64,000 nt of DNA, from positions 3,696,920 to 3,760,919 of the forward strand of contig NZ_LR593887.1 of NCBI RefSeq assembly GCF_901538355.1. The letters run 5' to 3'. The notes under the pieces were generated by a model, which worked only from the letters and a program-made list of their open reading frames with translations, had not been told where the DNA came from and did not search any database. The stretch is from Tuwongella immobilis. GTDB lineage: Bacteria; Planctomycetota; Planctomycetia; Gemmatales; Gemmataceae. The stretch's first letter is position 1, and every line of letters begins with the position of its first letter. This document shows positions 44,854-54,678 of the stretch, in pieces. The translations under genes were made by a program, and so were the position numbers.

Positions 44854-46032
44854 TTAACGCATGCCGAGCATCTCCCTGATGTTTGCCTCGGAGCGAGCGG
44901 AAATCTTCTGGTCCCGCAGGTTCGACAACACGATCTCGAAGAACTGCTTCCCGTCTTCGTCCGGAGCGTCCGCAGGGTCGGGGTCGTGCAGCTTGTGGTA
45001 GATTGGGGTCAGGTCTTTACTGTCTGCAACGCTTTCCAGGGCGGAGATTGTGCCCTGCGTGAAGCTGTGCAGGTCTTTCAGGAACGCCGCAACGACCGAC
45101 TCAACCTCTTGCTCCGTTTTTTGGGTGAACGACAAAGCCGCCCCACTGAACTGATCCACCGCGTTCCCGAAAGATTGGGCGAAGTCGGTGTCTGACTTAC
45201 CCCGCCAGTCGTCCCACACTTGGGCACCGATCGCACCGATGCCTCCTCCGAAGAAGCCGGCGGCGAACCCGAGCACATAGTCCCAGACGCTGTTGCGGGT
45301 CATGATGGCGTGGTAGCGAGAATGGAACTCCTGAAGCTGCCGGAAGTGGTTCTGGATCACGACCAAGTCTTGCCGGTGGGCTTGCACCGCGCGACGGAGT
45401 TGTTGACGCAGACTTTCGCCCTCTTTGGCGGGGTCTTCGAGCCAGCGATGCTGCACGAACTGAGTGACCTTGGGCCACACGGCGAGCAATTCGGAAGTAT
45501 AGCCTTTGATCAACTCCGGGCCGACCGCGGTGATGCCGTCGAGCGACTCGTCAAGCATCGGAGCCGCGTTCGTCAAATCCACTTGCTGCATCGCTTCTTG
45601 GACGAGTCGCGCGATATCGTGGCGTGGGGTACCGTCCACGACTTGGTTGATGAAGCTGAGGAAGTTGTGAATCTGAATGTTGACGGGGTTCAGCCGCACG
45701 ACCACCCGCATCGCCTCAGCCCAAAACAACTGCACGTCTGCTGAATCGTCCCGCAGTTGCGAAATCATCCGGCGGTTGGCGATAGGATCGACGCGACCGG
45801 CTGTGGTCCCGTTAGCTGATACCGCCACGACCGATGTCGTTTTGGGCGGTGGCGGCGGTGCCCGAAACAGGCCCTTGATGGTCCCGGCCTGCACCCAATC
45901 GGTTAAACCATCTTGCCACACAAGGTCGGTGCGGTCCAAGGTGCCCGCGATTGTGCGCCTTTGCAGTTCCGAATAGCTAAGCGGGCCTTCGGTGATATTG
46001 TGTCGCAGGACGTGCCACTCAGCATCAGCCAC
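44854..46032 (-). CDS. GYF_2-domain protein with central hydrophobic segment
   Basis: A 392-residue protein. Residues ~3-56 (WHVLRHNITEGPLSYSELQRR, then DLVWQDGLTDWVQAGTIKGLF) form the GYF_2/DUF4339 domain, a bacterial adaptor module often fused to membrane or secreted proteins. A Pro-rich linker (RAPPPPPK) leads to a long helical region (~95-250). A glycine-rich hydrophobic segment (YVLGFAAGFFGGGIGAIGAQV, ~252-272) could insert into a membrane, and the tail is helical and acidic. The overall plan is compatible with an effector or pore-type protein, but no toxin motif is visible. The chosen GTG has GGAGGG upstream. Confidence 0.65.
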   Translation of the reverse strand: MADAEWHVLRHNITEGPLSYSELQRRTIAGTLDRTDLVWQDGLTDWVQAGTIKGLFRAPPPPPKTTSVVAVSANGTTAGRVDPIANRRMISQLRDDSADVQLFWAEAMRVVVRLNPVNIQIHNFLSFINQVVDGTPRHDIARLVQEAMQQVDLTNAAPMLDESLDGITAVGPELIKGYTSELLAVWPKVTQFVQHRWLEDPAKEGESLRQQLRRAVQAHRQDLVVIQNHFRQLQEFHSRYHAIMTRNSVWDYVLGFAAGFFGGGIGAIGAQVWDDWRGKSDTDFAQSFGNAVDQFSGAALSFTQKTEQEVESVVAAFLKDLHSFTQGTISALESVADSKDLTPIYHKLHDPDPADAPDEDGKQFFEIVLSNLRDQKISARSEANIREMLGMR

Positions 46033-46938
46033 TGAAGTGCCCTCCACTCACCGAACTCTTGATTCGATTGCGCCGCAAGGAAACGCCCCTTGCGCGTTAC
46101 GCAATCGATCACAATCTTGTTGTCACATTTGCTTCCTGCGAAACTTCAATCCCAATCGTTGGTTCCGGTCATTTTTCCGAATGGGTCGCCAGCGAAAGTT
46201 TGGGTCGGGCGCAATCGAAATCCTGGAGCAGCGTTCGTTTCTCTGATTATTTGAGACTACCCAATTCCAGTACCGTTGTGCAATCGAAAACTCGCCAGTT
46301 TTCCGACCGAATTCTCAGGCGAACTTTTTCCCCCGAAATCGTCGGATCGAGTGCGTGCGAACCTTCGGTGATTGCATGCCTTCACGCCGCGCAAGGAAAG
46401 CCTCACCGTTTCACCATCGTCGTCGATCGTCGCCATCTCAGAACCACGAGCGTCGGAATACGTCGCGGGGTACCGATCCACGTCACGCCTCCGTCGTCGA
46501 ACTCGTTATTCGATTGCCCCTGCGCAATCGATTCCGCCCGAGGCAATCCGATGTCGCCGCGCCAGGTTGGCACATCAGACAAAAACACACAAACGATTGT
46601 CAATCTTTGTGTAAAACAAATGCGCGGCGATCTGCGGCCGAACTCCCAGTAATCTGCCGCTTCGCCGGGTGGGAGTCTCCACCGGAATTGCCGTGCGAAT
46701 TGGCCCCCTTTCGAACCCGCGATGCGAAGTTTCGCAAGAATTTCCAGCGGGGCGGATCCCCATTCCGCCGCATGCCATGAACCCGTGTCCGCGAAATGAT
46801 CCTGTTGAGTGACGGAATCGCGCGCTACGAAATCACAGTCAACCGATTCCACCTGCATCGAATTCCGGTTACACTGCCATGCAGAGTCGTAGCCTCATGT
46901 GCCCCCTGGCCCGATTTTTCCTCGGGAGGATTCCCATC
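46033..46938. other. 906-bp region without a convincing gene
   Basis: Open frames exist on both strands, but all have disordered composition and no recognisable motif or ribosome site. Composition (many CGAATC and TTCCG words) is like the host chromosome rather than the island to the left. No insertion-sequence ends or target duplications were seen. It presumably contains the promoters of the two divergent flanking transcripts. Confidence 0.5.
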
Positions 46939-49335
46939 ATGCGAATCGGAATTCTGGGCATTTGCCTGATCTTCCCGGGATTGACCTCGCCGATTCGGGC
47001 CGAATCGCCGCATCACTGGGCCTGGCAACCGCTTCGGGTCGCCACTCCCCCTGCGGTCCGTGAGGCGGGTTGGATTCGCACGCCCGTCGATGCCTGGATT
47101 CTCGCCCAACTGGAGTCGGCCGCGCTCCCGCATGCGCCCCAGGCCGACCGTCGATCGTTGATTCGTCGCATCACCTACGACCTGATTGGACTCCCCCCCA
47201 CGTCTGCGGAGGTGGACGCGTTTCTGGCCGATTCCTCGCCGCATGCCTGGGAAAATCTTGTCAACCGGCTACTGGACAGTCCGCATTATGGCGAACGCTG
47301 GGCACGCATGTGGTTGGATGTGGCCCGGTATGCGGACACCAAAGGCCCCATTTTCTTCGAGGAAGCGGAGTTCCCCTGGGCATGGACGTACCGCGATTAT
47401 GTGATCGAATCGTTCAATCGCGATTTGTCGATCCGCGATTTCTTTCGGGAACAACTCGCCGCCGATCAATTGCCAACCGGCAGCGATCGCAAATCGTTCC
47501 GGGCATTGGGCTTTCTCACGCTGGGCAATCGGTTCCTGAACCATCTTCCGGATATCATCGACGATCGCATTGATGTCGTGTCACGCGGCATGCTCGGACT
47601 GACGGTGAGCTGTGCACGCTGTCACGATCACAAATATGATCCGATTCCAACTGCCGATTACTACAGCCTTTACGGTGTCTTCCAAGCGTCGGTCGAACCC
47701 CTGCATCTGCCGACGATTGCCACCGAACCCACGCACCGCCCATATCGCATCTTCGCGGGGGAACTTCGACGGCGCGAACAGGCACTGACCGCATTTCTCG
47801 AGCAAAAAGCGACCGCCCTTCGGCGACAATCGCTGGAACGTGCCGCCGATTATCTACTAGCCGCGCAACGGGCATTATCGCAACCGCGGCAAGACGATTT
47901 TATGTTCGTTGCCGATGCCAACGACCTGAATCCGACCATGATTTTGCGCTGGCAGCGTCTGCTCGGTCGCACCCGAAAGGATCGCGATCCACGAATGCGA
48001 CTTTGGCACGAATTGAGCATCGTCCCCGAATCAGCCTGGCCAAAACGACTCCCCGAATTGCTGCGGGAACATTCGGCAGAATCAACCGATCCCATGATTT
48101 GGCAAGCACTTCAGTCGAATCCACCGGCCACACTCGTCGAGTTGGCACGACGATATGCCACGCTGTTTCAAGAGGCGGATCGTCGCGCTTGGAAGTTGGC
48201 CGATGGGGAGCCGTTGCCCGAACCATGGCGTCGATGGCACGAGCTGATTTCTGGCCCCGAAGCACCACCGACGGTCGATCCGTTCCGATTCGGCGATTTG
48301 GCGCTGCTGCCGGATCGCCCCGCACAGGCGGAATATCGCCGACTGCGTCAGGCGGTTGAATCGTGGCGACTCTCCGCAGCGGCGGCGATCCCCCGCGCGC
48401 ACACGTTGATGGATCTACCGAATCCGATTGAGCCGGTGATCTTCAAACGGGGCAACCCAGCCCAGCCGGGAGAGACGGTGCCGCGACAGTTTCTGGCGCT
48501 GCTTTCCGGGCCCAATCGCCAGCCGTTTCGTCATGGCAGTGGCCGGGCCGAGCTTGCAGACGCGATCGTCTCCCCGCAAAATCCGCTGACGGCTCGCGTG
48601 TTCGTGAATCGGGTTTGGCAGCAACATTTCGGCACGGGATTGGTCCAATCGACGAGCGATTTTGGCACGCGCAGCGATCCGCCATCGCATCCCGAATTGC
48701 TCGATTGGCTGGCGCGGGAATTCATGGCGCAGGGTTGGTCGCTGAAATGGCTGCATCGGCAGATAGTCATGTCGGCAACCTATCAACAATCGAGTCGGCC
48801 CCATCCCACGACCTGGCAACAGGATCGGGAAAATCGGCTCCTCGGTCGCATGCCCATTCGCCGATTGGATTGGGAAATGATTCAGGATTCGCTGCGACGA
48901 CATCGGGGCACGCTCGATCCCACGGTTGGGGGTCCCTCGGATCGTTCCGGGTGGGAGAGCAACCGCCGCGCGATTTATCAGCATCTCGACCGGCAGCAGG
49001 TGCCAACGCTCTGGCGGACTTTCGATTTTGCTTCGCCGGATGCGAGTTGTCCCCGTCGTGATGAAACAACAACTGTCCCACAAGCCCTGTTTTTCCTGAA
49101 TCATCCGCAAATTGAGGCGACCGCACGGGGCGTTCTTGCGCGTCCGGAAATCCGCTCCCAGGCGGTGCAATCCCGACTCGCGGCCATCTTCGCCGAATTG
49201 CTCCAACGCCCGCCAAGCGAGTCCGAATCGGCACGCTTTCACCAGTGGCTCGAACGGCCGAGCAACCGCGATGCACACTGGCAAACCATCGTCCAAGCCA
49301 TTCTCTGCAGCAACGAATGGATGTTTCTGGATTGA
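46939..49335 (+). CDS. Secreted DUF1549/DUF1553 protein
   Basis: A 798-residue protein with a signal peptide (MRIGILGICLIFPGLTSPIR). The DUF1549 part holds YDLIGLPPTSAEVDAFLADS, LLDSPHYGERWARMWLDVAR and the heme-c-like CARCHDHKYDP motif. The DUF1553 part holds TARVFVNRVWQQHFGTGLV, HPELLDWLAREFMAQGW, PIRRLDWEMIQDSL and TTTVPQALFFLNHPQI. The middle is shorter than in the other copy in this window and lacks its LamG-like region. GGGAGGA precedes the ATG. The usual DUF1501 partner is absent; instead a dioxygenase-like gene follows after 35 bp. Confidence 0.92.
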   Translation: MRIGILGICLIFPGLTSPIRAESPHHWAWQPLRVATPPAVREAGWIRTPVDAWILAQLESAALPHAPQADRRSLIRRITYDLIGLPPTSAEVDAFLADSSPHAWENLVNRLLDSPHYGERWARMWLDVARYADTKGPIFFEEAEFPWAWTYRDYVIESFNRDLSIRDFFREQLAADQLPTGSDRKSFRALGFLTLGNRFLNHLPDIIDDRIDVVSRGMLGLTVSCARCHDHKYDPIPTADYYSLYGVFQASVEPLHLPTIATEPTHRPYRIFAGELRRREQALTAFLEQKATALRRQSLERAADYLLAAQRALSQPRQDDFMFVADANDLNPTMILRWQRLLGRTRKDRDPRMRLWHELSIVPESAWPKRLPELLREHSAESTDPMIWQALQSNPPATLVELARRYATLFQEADRRAWKLADGEPLPEPWRRWHELISGPEAPPTVDPFRFGDLALLPDRPAQAEYRRLRQAVESWRLSAAAAIPRAHTLMDLPNPIEPVIFKRGNPAQPGETVPRQFLALLSGPNRQPFRHGSGRAELADAIVSPQNPLTARVFVNRVWQQHFGTGLVQSTSDFGTRSDPPSHPELLDWLAREFMAQGWSLKWLHRQIVMSATYQQSSRPHPTTWQQDRENRLLGRMPIRRLDWEMIQDSLRRHRGTLDPTVGGPSDRSGWESNRRAIYQHLDRQQVPTLWRTFDFASPDASCPRRDETTTVPQALFFLNHPQIEATARGVLARPEIRSQAVQSRLAAIFAELLQRPPSESESARFHQWLERPSNRDAHWQTIVQAILCSNEWMFLD

Positions 49336-49370
49336 TTCTCTCTCCCTTTCCGAAACTGGAGGTTTCTGTC

Positions 49371-50204
49371 ATGCAACCGGCTCCCACCTTTCAAGTGATT
49401 CCCGGGCAGGATGAATTAGCCGGCCTCACTCGCGATTTGCGATTCCATCCCAGTCCCGTGACACAGCCAACGACATTAACAATCGACCAAGTTCAACAAT
49501 TTAATCAACAGGGCTATCTGAAAGGATTTCGGATCTTCTCGGATTCGGAAATCACGGAGAACCGGGATTATTTTGATCGCCTGTTGGCGAAAGTCATGGC
49601 CGAAGGTGGGGATAGCTACTCGATTTCGAGTGCCCATCTCCGATATGGAAAAGCCTGGGATCTGCTCACCGATCACCGATTGGTATCGATTGTGACCGAT
49701 TTATTAGGTCCCAATGTGATTGGTTGGGGTGCTCATTTTTTCTGTAAGATGCCAGGCGATGGAAAAAAAGTGAGTTGGCATCAAGATGCGAGTTATTGGC
49801 CGTTAACTCCTTCGAAGGCAGTCACGATTTGGCTCGCGATTGATGATGCCGATATTGACAATGCCTGCATGCGTTACATTCCCGGCTCGCATCATCACGG
49901 GCATCTCACCTATACGCTCCATGAGAATGATCCCAATCAGGTGTTAAATCAAGAAGTGGTCGCGGCACCGGGGATGGGCGAGCCGATCGATGTGGAATTG
50001 CGGGCAGGTGAAATCAGCATTCACTCGGATTTGCTGCTGCATGGGTCGGAGGTGAACCAATCGCAACGCCGTCGCTGTGGCTTGACACTGCGATATTGTG
50101 CGGCAGATGTTGTGGCGCACCTGGGATGGAGCGAAAAAGGCGTCGTCGTGGCGGGTGATCCGCCCGCGCATTGGGCCAATCGCTCGCGTCCGAATCGGGA
50201 TTGA
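49371..50204 (+). CDS. Phytanoyl-CoA dioxygenase (PhyH)-family protein
   Basis: A 277-residue Fe(II)/2-oxoglutarate-dependent oxygenase. Iron ligands are visible as WHQDASYW (His137, Asp139) and the distal histidine in HSDLLLHGS (His224). RRCGLTLRYC supplies the arginine that normally binds 2-oxoglutarate. DIDNACMRYIPGSHHHGHL is also typical of PhyH. CTGGAGG lies upstream of the ATG. Substrate unknown; planctomycetes encode many such enzymes next to secreted catabolic proteins. Probably in one transcript with the DUF1549/1553 gene. Confidence 0.93.
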   Translation: MQPAPTFQVIPGQDELAGLTRDLRFHPSPVTQPTTLTIDQVQQFNQQGYLKGFRIFSDSEITENRDYFDRLLAKVMAEGGDSYSISSAHLRYGKAWDLLTDHRLVSIVTDLLGPNVIGWGAHFFCKMPGDGKKVSWHQDASYWPLTPSKAVTIWLAIDDADIDNACMRYIPGSHHHGHLTYTLHENDPNQVLNQEVVAAPGMGEPIDVELRAGEISIHSDLLLHGSEVNQSQRRRCGLTLRYCAADVVAHLGWSEKGVVVAGDPPAHWANRSRPNRD

Positions 50205-50375
50205 GTCCCGTCGCGGGTTCGGAATCCACCGGCGAAATCGGCGGTGTCGCGTTCCACCAAACGGAACATTTTCCCAGAATCGGCATGCCTTTGGCTACGA
50301 GATTTGCCATGATTGCTTGAGATGATTTCGATGGTGAATCATTGACGATTCATCCCACCCGATGGAGATTCTCCC

Positions 50376-51014
50376 ATGATTCGGTATGGCCTGATGATTG
50401 TGATGCTGCTGGCGACCGTTTCCACGGTTCATGCCGACGATCCCTGGCAACCGTTGTTTCCAACGAAAGACCTTCTCAATTGGGAGCTGAAAGGGTACAA
50501 GAATCCGCCGCCGGACCAATGGTATTTCGACGGTGACATTCTCAAATCCAAAGTCGGGCCGGGCTGGTTGAGTTCGAAGGCGGAATACCGCAATTTCAAG
50601 CTCAAATTCGAATGGAAAGTCCCCGAAGGTGGCAATAGTGGCGTGTTCTTGCGGGTGCCGACCAACTCCCCGGCCAATGTCTCGCCCAGCTCCACAGCGG
50701 TGGAAATTCAGATGCTCGATGACAACTCAGATAAGTATCGTGGGAAATTAAAGCCGTACCAATATTCGGGCGGATTCTATCATTTTAAGCCGGTCACGAA
50801 ATCGATGTTCAAAGGTGCCAATGAATGGAATTCGTATGAAATCACGGTGAACGATGATCGAATTTCGTTACTGTATAACGGAGAATTGGTAAACGAGATT
50901 TCCGCCGCCGACTCCGCCGAATATGCCAAACGACCGCGGGTGGGTCACATCGGATTCCAAAATCATGGCACGGCGGTGCAGATTCGGAATATTCAAATCA
51001 TGCCGTTGAAGTGA
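50376..51014 (+). CDS. Secreted single-domain DUF1080 protein
   Basis: A 212-residue protein with a signal peptide (MIRYGLMIVMLLATVSTVHA) and one DUF1080 domain: LFPTKDLLNWELKG, WKVPEGGNSGVFLRVP, STAVEIQMLDDNSDKY, NEWNSYEITVNDDRISLLYN and GHIGFQNHG. The EIQ/LDD residues correspond to the conserved acidic cluster of the fold. GATGGAG precedes the ATG. It is probably last in the run that starts with the DUF1549/1553 gene, and ends at a palindromic terminator. Confidence 0.9.
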   Translation: MIRYGLMIVMLLATVSTVHADDPWQPLFPTKDLLNWELKGYKNPPPDQWYFDGDILKSKVGPGWLSSKAEYRNFKLKFEWKVPEGGNSGVFLRVPTNSPANVSPSSTAVEIQMLDDNSDKYRGKLKPYQYSGGFYHFKPVTKSMFKGANEWNSYEITVNDDRISLLYNGELVNEISAADSAEYAKRPRVGHIGFQNHGTAVQIRNIQIMPLK

Positions 51015-51025
51015 GATGCGCCCAG

Positions 51026-51064
51026 CAATCATCCGATGGCGATCGATTGGCCATCGGATGATTG
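51026..51064. terminator. Bidirectional hairpin between convergent genes
   Basis: A perfect 14-bp stem (CAATCATCCGATGG with its complement) and an 11-nt loop, without a T-run on either side. It separates the DUF1080 and NHL-repeat genes. Confidence 0.78.
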
Positions 51065-51087
51065 GATGCGGCAGAGCAAATCAGCGA

Positions 51088-52149
51088 TTATGCCGTCACC
51101 TTGGCGAACTTGCGGGGACGGCCATACGGCAGCCACTCGATCACATACAGATTCCCCTTGCTATCTACCGTCAGTGCATGGGGCGTTGAGAACTTATCGG
51201 GGTTATTCGGGATATCGGCCGGCTTCATTCCGGCGCCGTCGCCCAGATGGGCAACGACCTTGTCTTTCGCATCCAGAACCGTGACACGCGAGCCGAGTTC
51301 CGGCACAAACAAGTGCCCATCTGCTTGGTAGAAGCAGCACGGCAGGCGGAAACCGGGAACCGTTCGCTTGTATTCCAGATCCAGCGAGAAAACTTCCAGG
51401 CGATTGTTCGCTCGATCCGCGATATACACTTCCGGCTCACTGCCCAGCGTCGAGACCCAAACACCATGGCAGGTGTTGAACTTGCCGTGGTCGGTCCCCT
51501 TCCCGCCGATCGTCTTGAGATGCTTGAAATTCTTATCGAAGCGATGCACCAACTGACTGCCGTAGCCATCGACGATGTAGATATCGCCATTCGGCGCCAC
51601 GGCCACATCGGTGGGATTATCGAATTTGAACTTCTGCGAGGTCGACGATTCTGCTTTCACCGAGCCGAGCGTGTAGAGCACTTTCCCCTTGAGATCGGTC
51701 TTATAGATGCGATTTCCGGGGGCGTTTTCGGTGAAGTAGAAGAATTCGCCTTCGGGTTCCTTGCTCCAATAGAGGCCATGCGCCGTGCTGGCGACTTGCT
51801 GGGTGGTGTACCCCACCGAGTCGGCGAAGTCTTTGGACCAGGTTTCCAGCAGCTTGCCTTCTTTGTCGAAGACGGCGACGCACGGCGAGGTGGAGCGGCT
51901 GGTCACATAGACGCGATCTTGCGAATCGACGACCACCGCGCACCCGAAGCCGTATTTCATCCCCATCGGGAGTGTGCCCCATTCGGGCTGCAACTCGAAG
52001 GTCATGGCACCGGAGCCAATCTTGACGGATTTGTCGCCGGGAGCGGCGGCGGCCCATTGGCCCATGGTCACGGCGGCGGCACCAGCGGCGGCCCATTGCA
52101 TCAATTGGCGGCGATCCATGCGGCGTGGGAAGAGATATTCCGATTCCAT
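51088..52149 (-). CDS. NHL-repeat beta-propeller protein, Tat-type signal
   Basis: A 353-residue protein. MDRRQLMQWAAAGAAAVTMG (~11-30) is a twin-arginine-like signal. The rest is built from NHL repeats of ~45 residues (FDNPTDVAVAPNGDIYIVDG, then YGSQLVHRFD; HGVWVSTLGSEPEVYIADR, then ANNRLEVFS; STPHALTVDSKGNLYVIEW), giving a six-bladed propeller. Such exported propellers resemble peptidylglycine alpha-amidating lyase or 6-bladed lactonases, but key residues cannot be assigned. The start ATG has AGAGG 8 nt upstream. It follows the lactonase-like gene by 89 bp on the same strand. Confidence 0.87.
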   Translation of the reverse strand: MESEYLFPRRMDRRQLMQWAAAGAAAVTMGQWAAAAPGDKSVKIGSGAMTFELQPEWGTLPMGMKYGFGCAVVVDSQDRVYVTSRSTSPCVAVFDKEGKLLETWSKDFADSVGYTTQQVASTAHGLYWSKEPEGEFFYFTENAPGNRIYKTDLKGKVLYTLGSVKAESSTSQKFKFDNPTDVAVAPNGDIYIVDGYGSQLVHRFDKNFKHLKTIGGKGTDHGKFNTCHGVWVSTLGSEPEVYIADRANNRLEVFSLDLEYKRTVPGFRLPCCFYQADGHLFVPELGSRVTVLDAKDKVVAHLGDGAGMKPADIPNNPDKFSTPHALTVDSKGNLYVIEWLPYGRPRKFAKVTA

Positions 52150-52238
52150 GTGAGAACCTCTGCGTGCGGGGTGAGAGTCCGGGCGAATCGAGTCGCATTC
52201 GCCCGGTTCTCGCAGTGTCCCCGCTGCAAGCGTCGCTG

Positions 52239-53408
52239 TCAACGAGTTCCTCGCAGGAAGCGCACACAAACTGGCGAACCCACTTCCACAACCGATCCCG
52301 TCGCAGTCAGTTTCCCAGTCGTTGAATCGATGCGAAACACTTCGATGAGATGGTTTGCTTGTCCGCAGGCGAGCAAAAATTGGCCAGTGGGATCGATCGC
52401 AAAATTGCGCGGAATCTGGAATTTGCCCTGCGTATTGCCCAATGCGGTCAGCTTGCCATCGGCAGCAATGGCATACCCGGCAATCGAATTATGGCCGCGA
52501 TTGGAACCGTAGACGAACTTCCCGGATGGATGCACCACCACTTCTGCGGTGCTGTTGCCCGGAAATTTCCCCTGGGGCAACGTCGAAAGCGTTTGCGTGG
52601 GCGTGAGCGTGCCCGACTTCGCATCGTAATCCATCGCCGTAATCGTGGAATCTAGCTCGTTGATGACGAAGGCTTGCTTGCCATTCGGATGAAATGCGAA
52701 ATGTCGGGGACCGGCACCATCCGCGAGTTTGACAAACGGCGGCTCATTCGGGGTGATCGTCCCCTTGGCCGCATCGAAGCGATAGATCAGCACCTGATCC
52801 AACCCCAAATCGGCGACAAATGCGAATCGATTGGCGGCATCCAGATTGATCGAATGCGCATGCGGCGCTTCCTGCCGACTGGAATTCACGCTTTTTCCGC
52901 GATGCTGGACAAATCCAGTCGCCGCTGCCAATTTTCCGCCGTCTTGAATCGGCAGCACACTGGCATTGCCGCCGCCATAATTGGCCACGAGCACATTTTT
53001 TCCCGCCGCATCCACCACCACATGACAGGGGCCCGTGCCACCGGAAGATTGCTGATTCAACAGCGTCAACGCACCGGATTCGCCGATCTGGAACGCGGCC
53101 ACGCCTCCGGCTTTTTTCCCCTGGAAATCCGACACCTCACCCACGGCGTACAGCACAGGCATCGTCGGGTGAATTGCCAGGAACGACGGATTGACCATCT
53201 TCCCGGCCAATTTCGGCTTCGATAGTTCGCCGGTTTTCAGATTCAGCGTCGCGGAATAGATTCCCTCACTTTTCGGCCCGGTATAGGTGCCCACATAGAC
53301 CGTGAGCGATTCTGGAGTTGGCGTCGGCTCGGCTGCGGAGGCGGAAAGTGGGAACAGCACGGGGATGGAGAGCATGCCCAAGGCGATGCGGCGTGAGATG
53401 CCAAACAT
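52239..53408 (-). CDS. Secreted lactonase-family seven-bladed propeller protein
   Basis: A 389-residue protein with a signal peptide (ALGMLSIPVLFPLSASAAEP). The repeat pattern matches the lactonase/6-phosphogluconolactonase (Pgl/YbhE) propeller: VYVGTYTGPKSEGIYSATL, NPSFLAIHPTMPVLYAVGE, GPCHVVVDAAGKNVLVANYG, GAGPRHFAFHPNGKQAFVIN and IPRNFAIDPTGQFLLACGQ. Cytoplasmic YbhE hydrolyses 6-phosphogluconolactone; an exported version more likely acts on a free sugar lactone or another lactone. AGGA is 8 nt before the ATG. Confidence 0.92.
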   Translation of the reverse strand: MFGISRRIALGMLSIPVLFPLSASAAEPTPTPESLTVYVGTYTGPKSEGIYSATLNLKTGELSKPKLAGKMVNPSFLAIHPTMPVLYAVGEVSDFQGKKAGGVAAFQIGESGALTLLNQQSSGGTGPCHVVVDAAGKNVLVANYGGGNASVLPIQDGGKLAAATGFVQHRGKSVNSSRQEAPHAHSINLDAANRFAFVADLGLDQVLIYRFDAAKGTITPNEPPFVKLADGAGPRHFAFHPNGKQAFVINELDSTITAMDYDAKSGTLTPTQTLSTLPQGKFPGNSTAEVVVHPSGKFVYGSNRGHNSIAGYAIAADGKLTALGNTQGKFQIPRNFAIDPTGQFLLACGQANHLIEVFRIDSTTGKLTATGSVVEVGSPVCVRFLRGTR

Positions 53409-53557
53409 GGTTGGATTCCTGTTGCGGAAAAGGAGGATGCGGCCCGACTCCCACTCCGGAATCGGGCCGATCATCCGGTGCCCCATCATAGCAACCGATC
53501 CCAGCCGCCTCTGCGAAAAAATCAGGCGAGTTCCCAGGCATCATCTCGCGAATTCAT

Positions 53558-53947
53558 TCACGACGCGGACGAGGTGGCGGAAGGTTTCCCCCACATGCTC
53601 GCGAACATTCCCGGCGAGCGCAAGAACGCCCCAATCCACGTCAATGTCAGAAACACACACCACACGGCGATGGGTTCATTTTTCGTCCAGTGCGTGCAGA
53701 TGACGCCGCCCCAAAATCCGCTGGTGACCAACGCCCCCAACGGCAAGGTTCGCGGCAGCAAGAGGAGCAACGCGGCGATGATTTCGCCAATGGCGATGGT
53801 GGTGATTTTCTCGGCCATCCCCGATTCCTGCATCTTCGCCATTTCTTCGGGTGGAATCATCCCCAGGAGTTTGAATGTCCCGGCCATGATCATCAGCCCC
53901 GCCACCGGCACATGCATCACCCAGCCTGCAATTCGTGTCGCTCGCAT
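53558..53947 (-). CDS. DoxX-family membrane protein
   Basis: A 129-residue protein of normal DoxX length with four helices: VMHVPVAGLMIMAGTFKLLG, TIAIGEIIAALLLLLP, LGALVTSGFWGGVICTHW and AVWCVFLTLTWIGAFL. Members include terminal-oxidase subunits and quinone-related membrane proteins. GGGAGA precedes the ATG. It follows the pirin gene by 35 bp, and DoxX-pirin pairs are common, pointing to a redox-stress role. Unlike the DoxX-like protein near the left edge, it has no insert. Confidence 0.85.
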   Translation of the reverse strand: MRATRIAGWVMHVPVAGLMIMAGTFKLLGMIPPEEMAKMQESGMAEKITTIAIGEIIAALLLLLPRTLPLGALVTSGFWGGVICTHWTKNEPIAVWCVFLTLTWIGAFLRSPGMFASMWGKPSATSSAS

Positions 53948-53982
53948 GCCATCTCCCTCGTGTTACCGCACTGCCCAACGGA

Positions 53983-54678
53983 TTACGCCAAATCGAATGC
54001 CAAGACTTCCGAATCGACCGTCGCCACCAATTCCAATTGCGATTCGTCTTCGACCGCCAGCCCATCGCCGGGCAGCAAGCGTTGCCCATTCACGACCAGA
54101 TCCCCGGCCACCGCCTGCACCCACGCCCCACGCCCGGCCGCCAGCGGATGATGCAGCGTCTGCCCGGCATCAATTCGCCCCCGCAGCAACGAGCTGTCTT
54201 GATGAATCTTCAGCGAATCATTCCGACCATCGATGCTGGCAATCCAACGCCAGCCTGTCTGTTCCAACGGAGCAAATACCCGTTGCTCATACGATGGAGG
54301 TAATCCCTTTTGATTCGGTAATAACCAAATTTGGTACAGATGCAACTGTTCTTCGCTCGAAGGATTATACTCACTGTGCAGAATCCCTGAACCGGCGGTC
54401 ATCCGTTGCCATTCGCCCGCCGAAATCACGCCGCGCGACCCGAGCGAATCCCGATGCTCAATCGAGCCGGAAATCACATAGGTGAGAATCTCCATATCTC
54501 GGTGCGGGTGCATGCCAAACCCTTGTCCTGGAAGGACATAGTCTTCGTTCATCACCCGCAAGGTGCGAAAGCGCATCCGATTCGGATCGTAAAATTCGCC
54601 GAACGAAAACGAATGGTACGTCTTTAGCCAACCATGATCGAACGCGCCGCGTCGATCCCGATGATGAAACATCAACAT
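53983..54678 (-). CDS. Pirin-family protein
   Basis: A 231-residue bicupin. The start region MFHHRDRRGAFDHGWLKTYH and the metal-binding motif HPHRDMEILTYVISG with HSEYNPS define the YhhW/YhaK-type bacterial pirins, some of which have quercetin dioxygenase activity. The second cupin (QAVAGDLVVNGQRLLPGDG) lacks metal ligands, as usual. The ATG is chosen because AGGAG lies 6 nt upstream; the longer frame adds a non-conserved extension. It heads a two-gene transcript with doxX. Confidence 0.93.
   Translation of the reverse strand: MLMFHHRDRRGAFDHGWLKTYHSFSFGEFYDPNRMRFRTLRVMNEDYVLPGQGFGMHPHRDMEILTYVISGSIEHRDSLGSRGVISAGEWQRMTAGSGILHSEYNPSSEEQLHLYQIWLLPNQKGLPPSYEQRVFAPLEQTGWRWIASIDGRNDSLKIHQDSSLLRGRIDAGQTLHHPLAAGRGAWVQAVAGDLVVNGQRLLPGDGLAVEDESQLELVATVDSEVLAFDLA

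Noticed and set aside
46059-46652. Plus-strand frame of 197 codons in the gene-free stretch
   Set aside because: Composition is Arg/Ser-rich without secondary-structure pattern; no ribosome site; overlapping frames on the other strand are equally poor.
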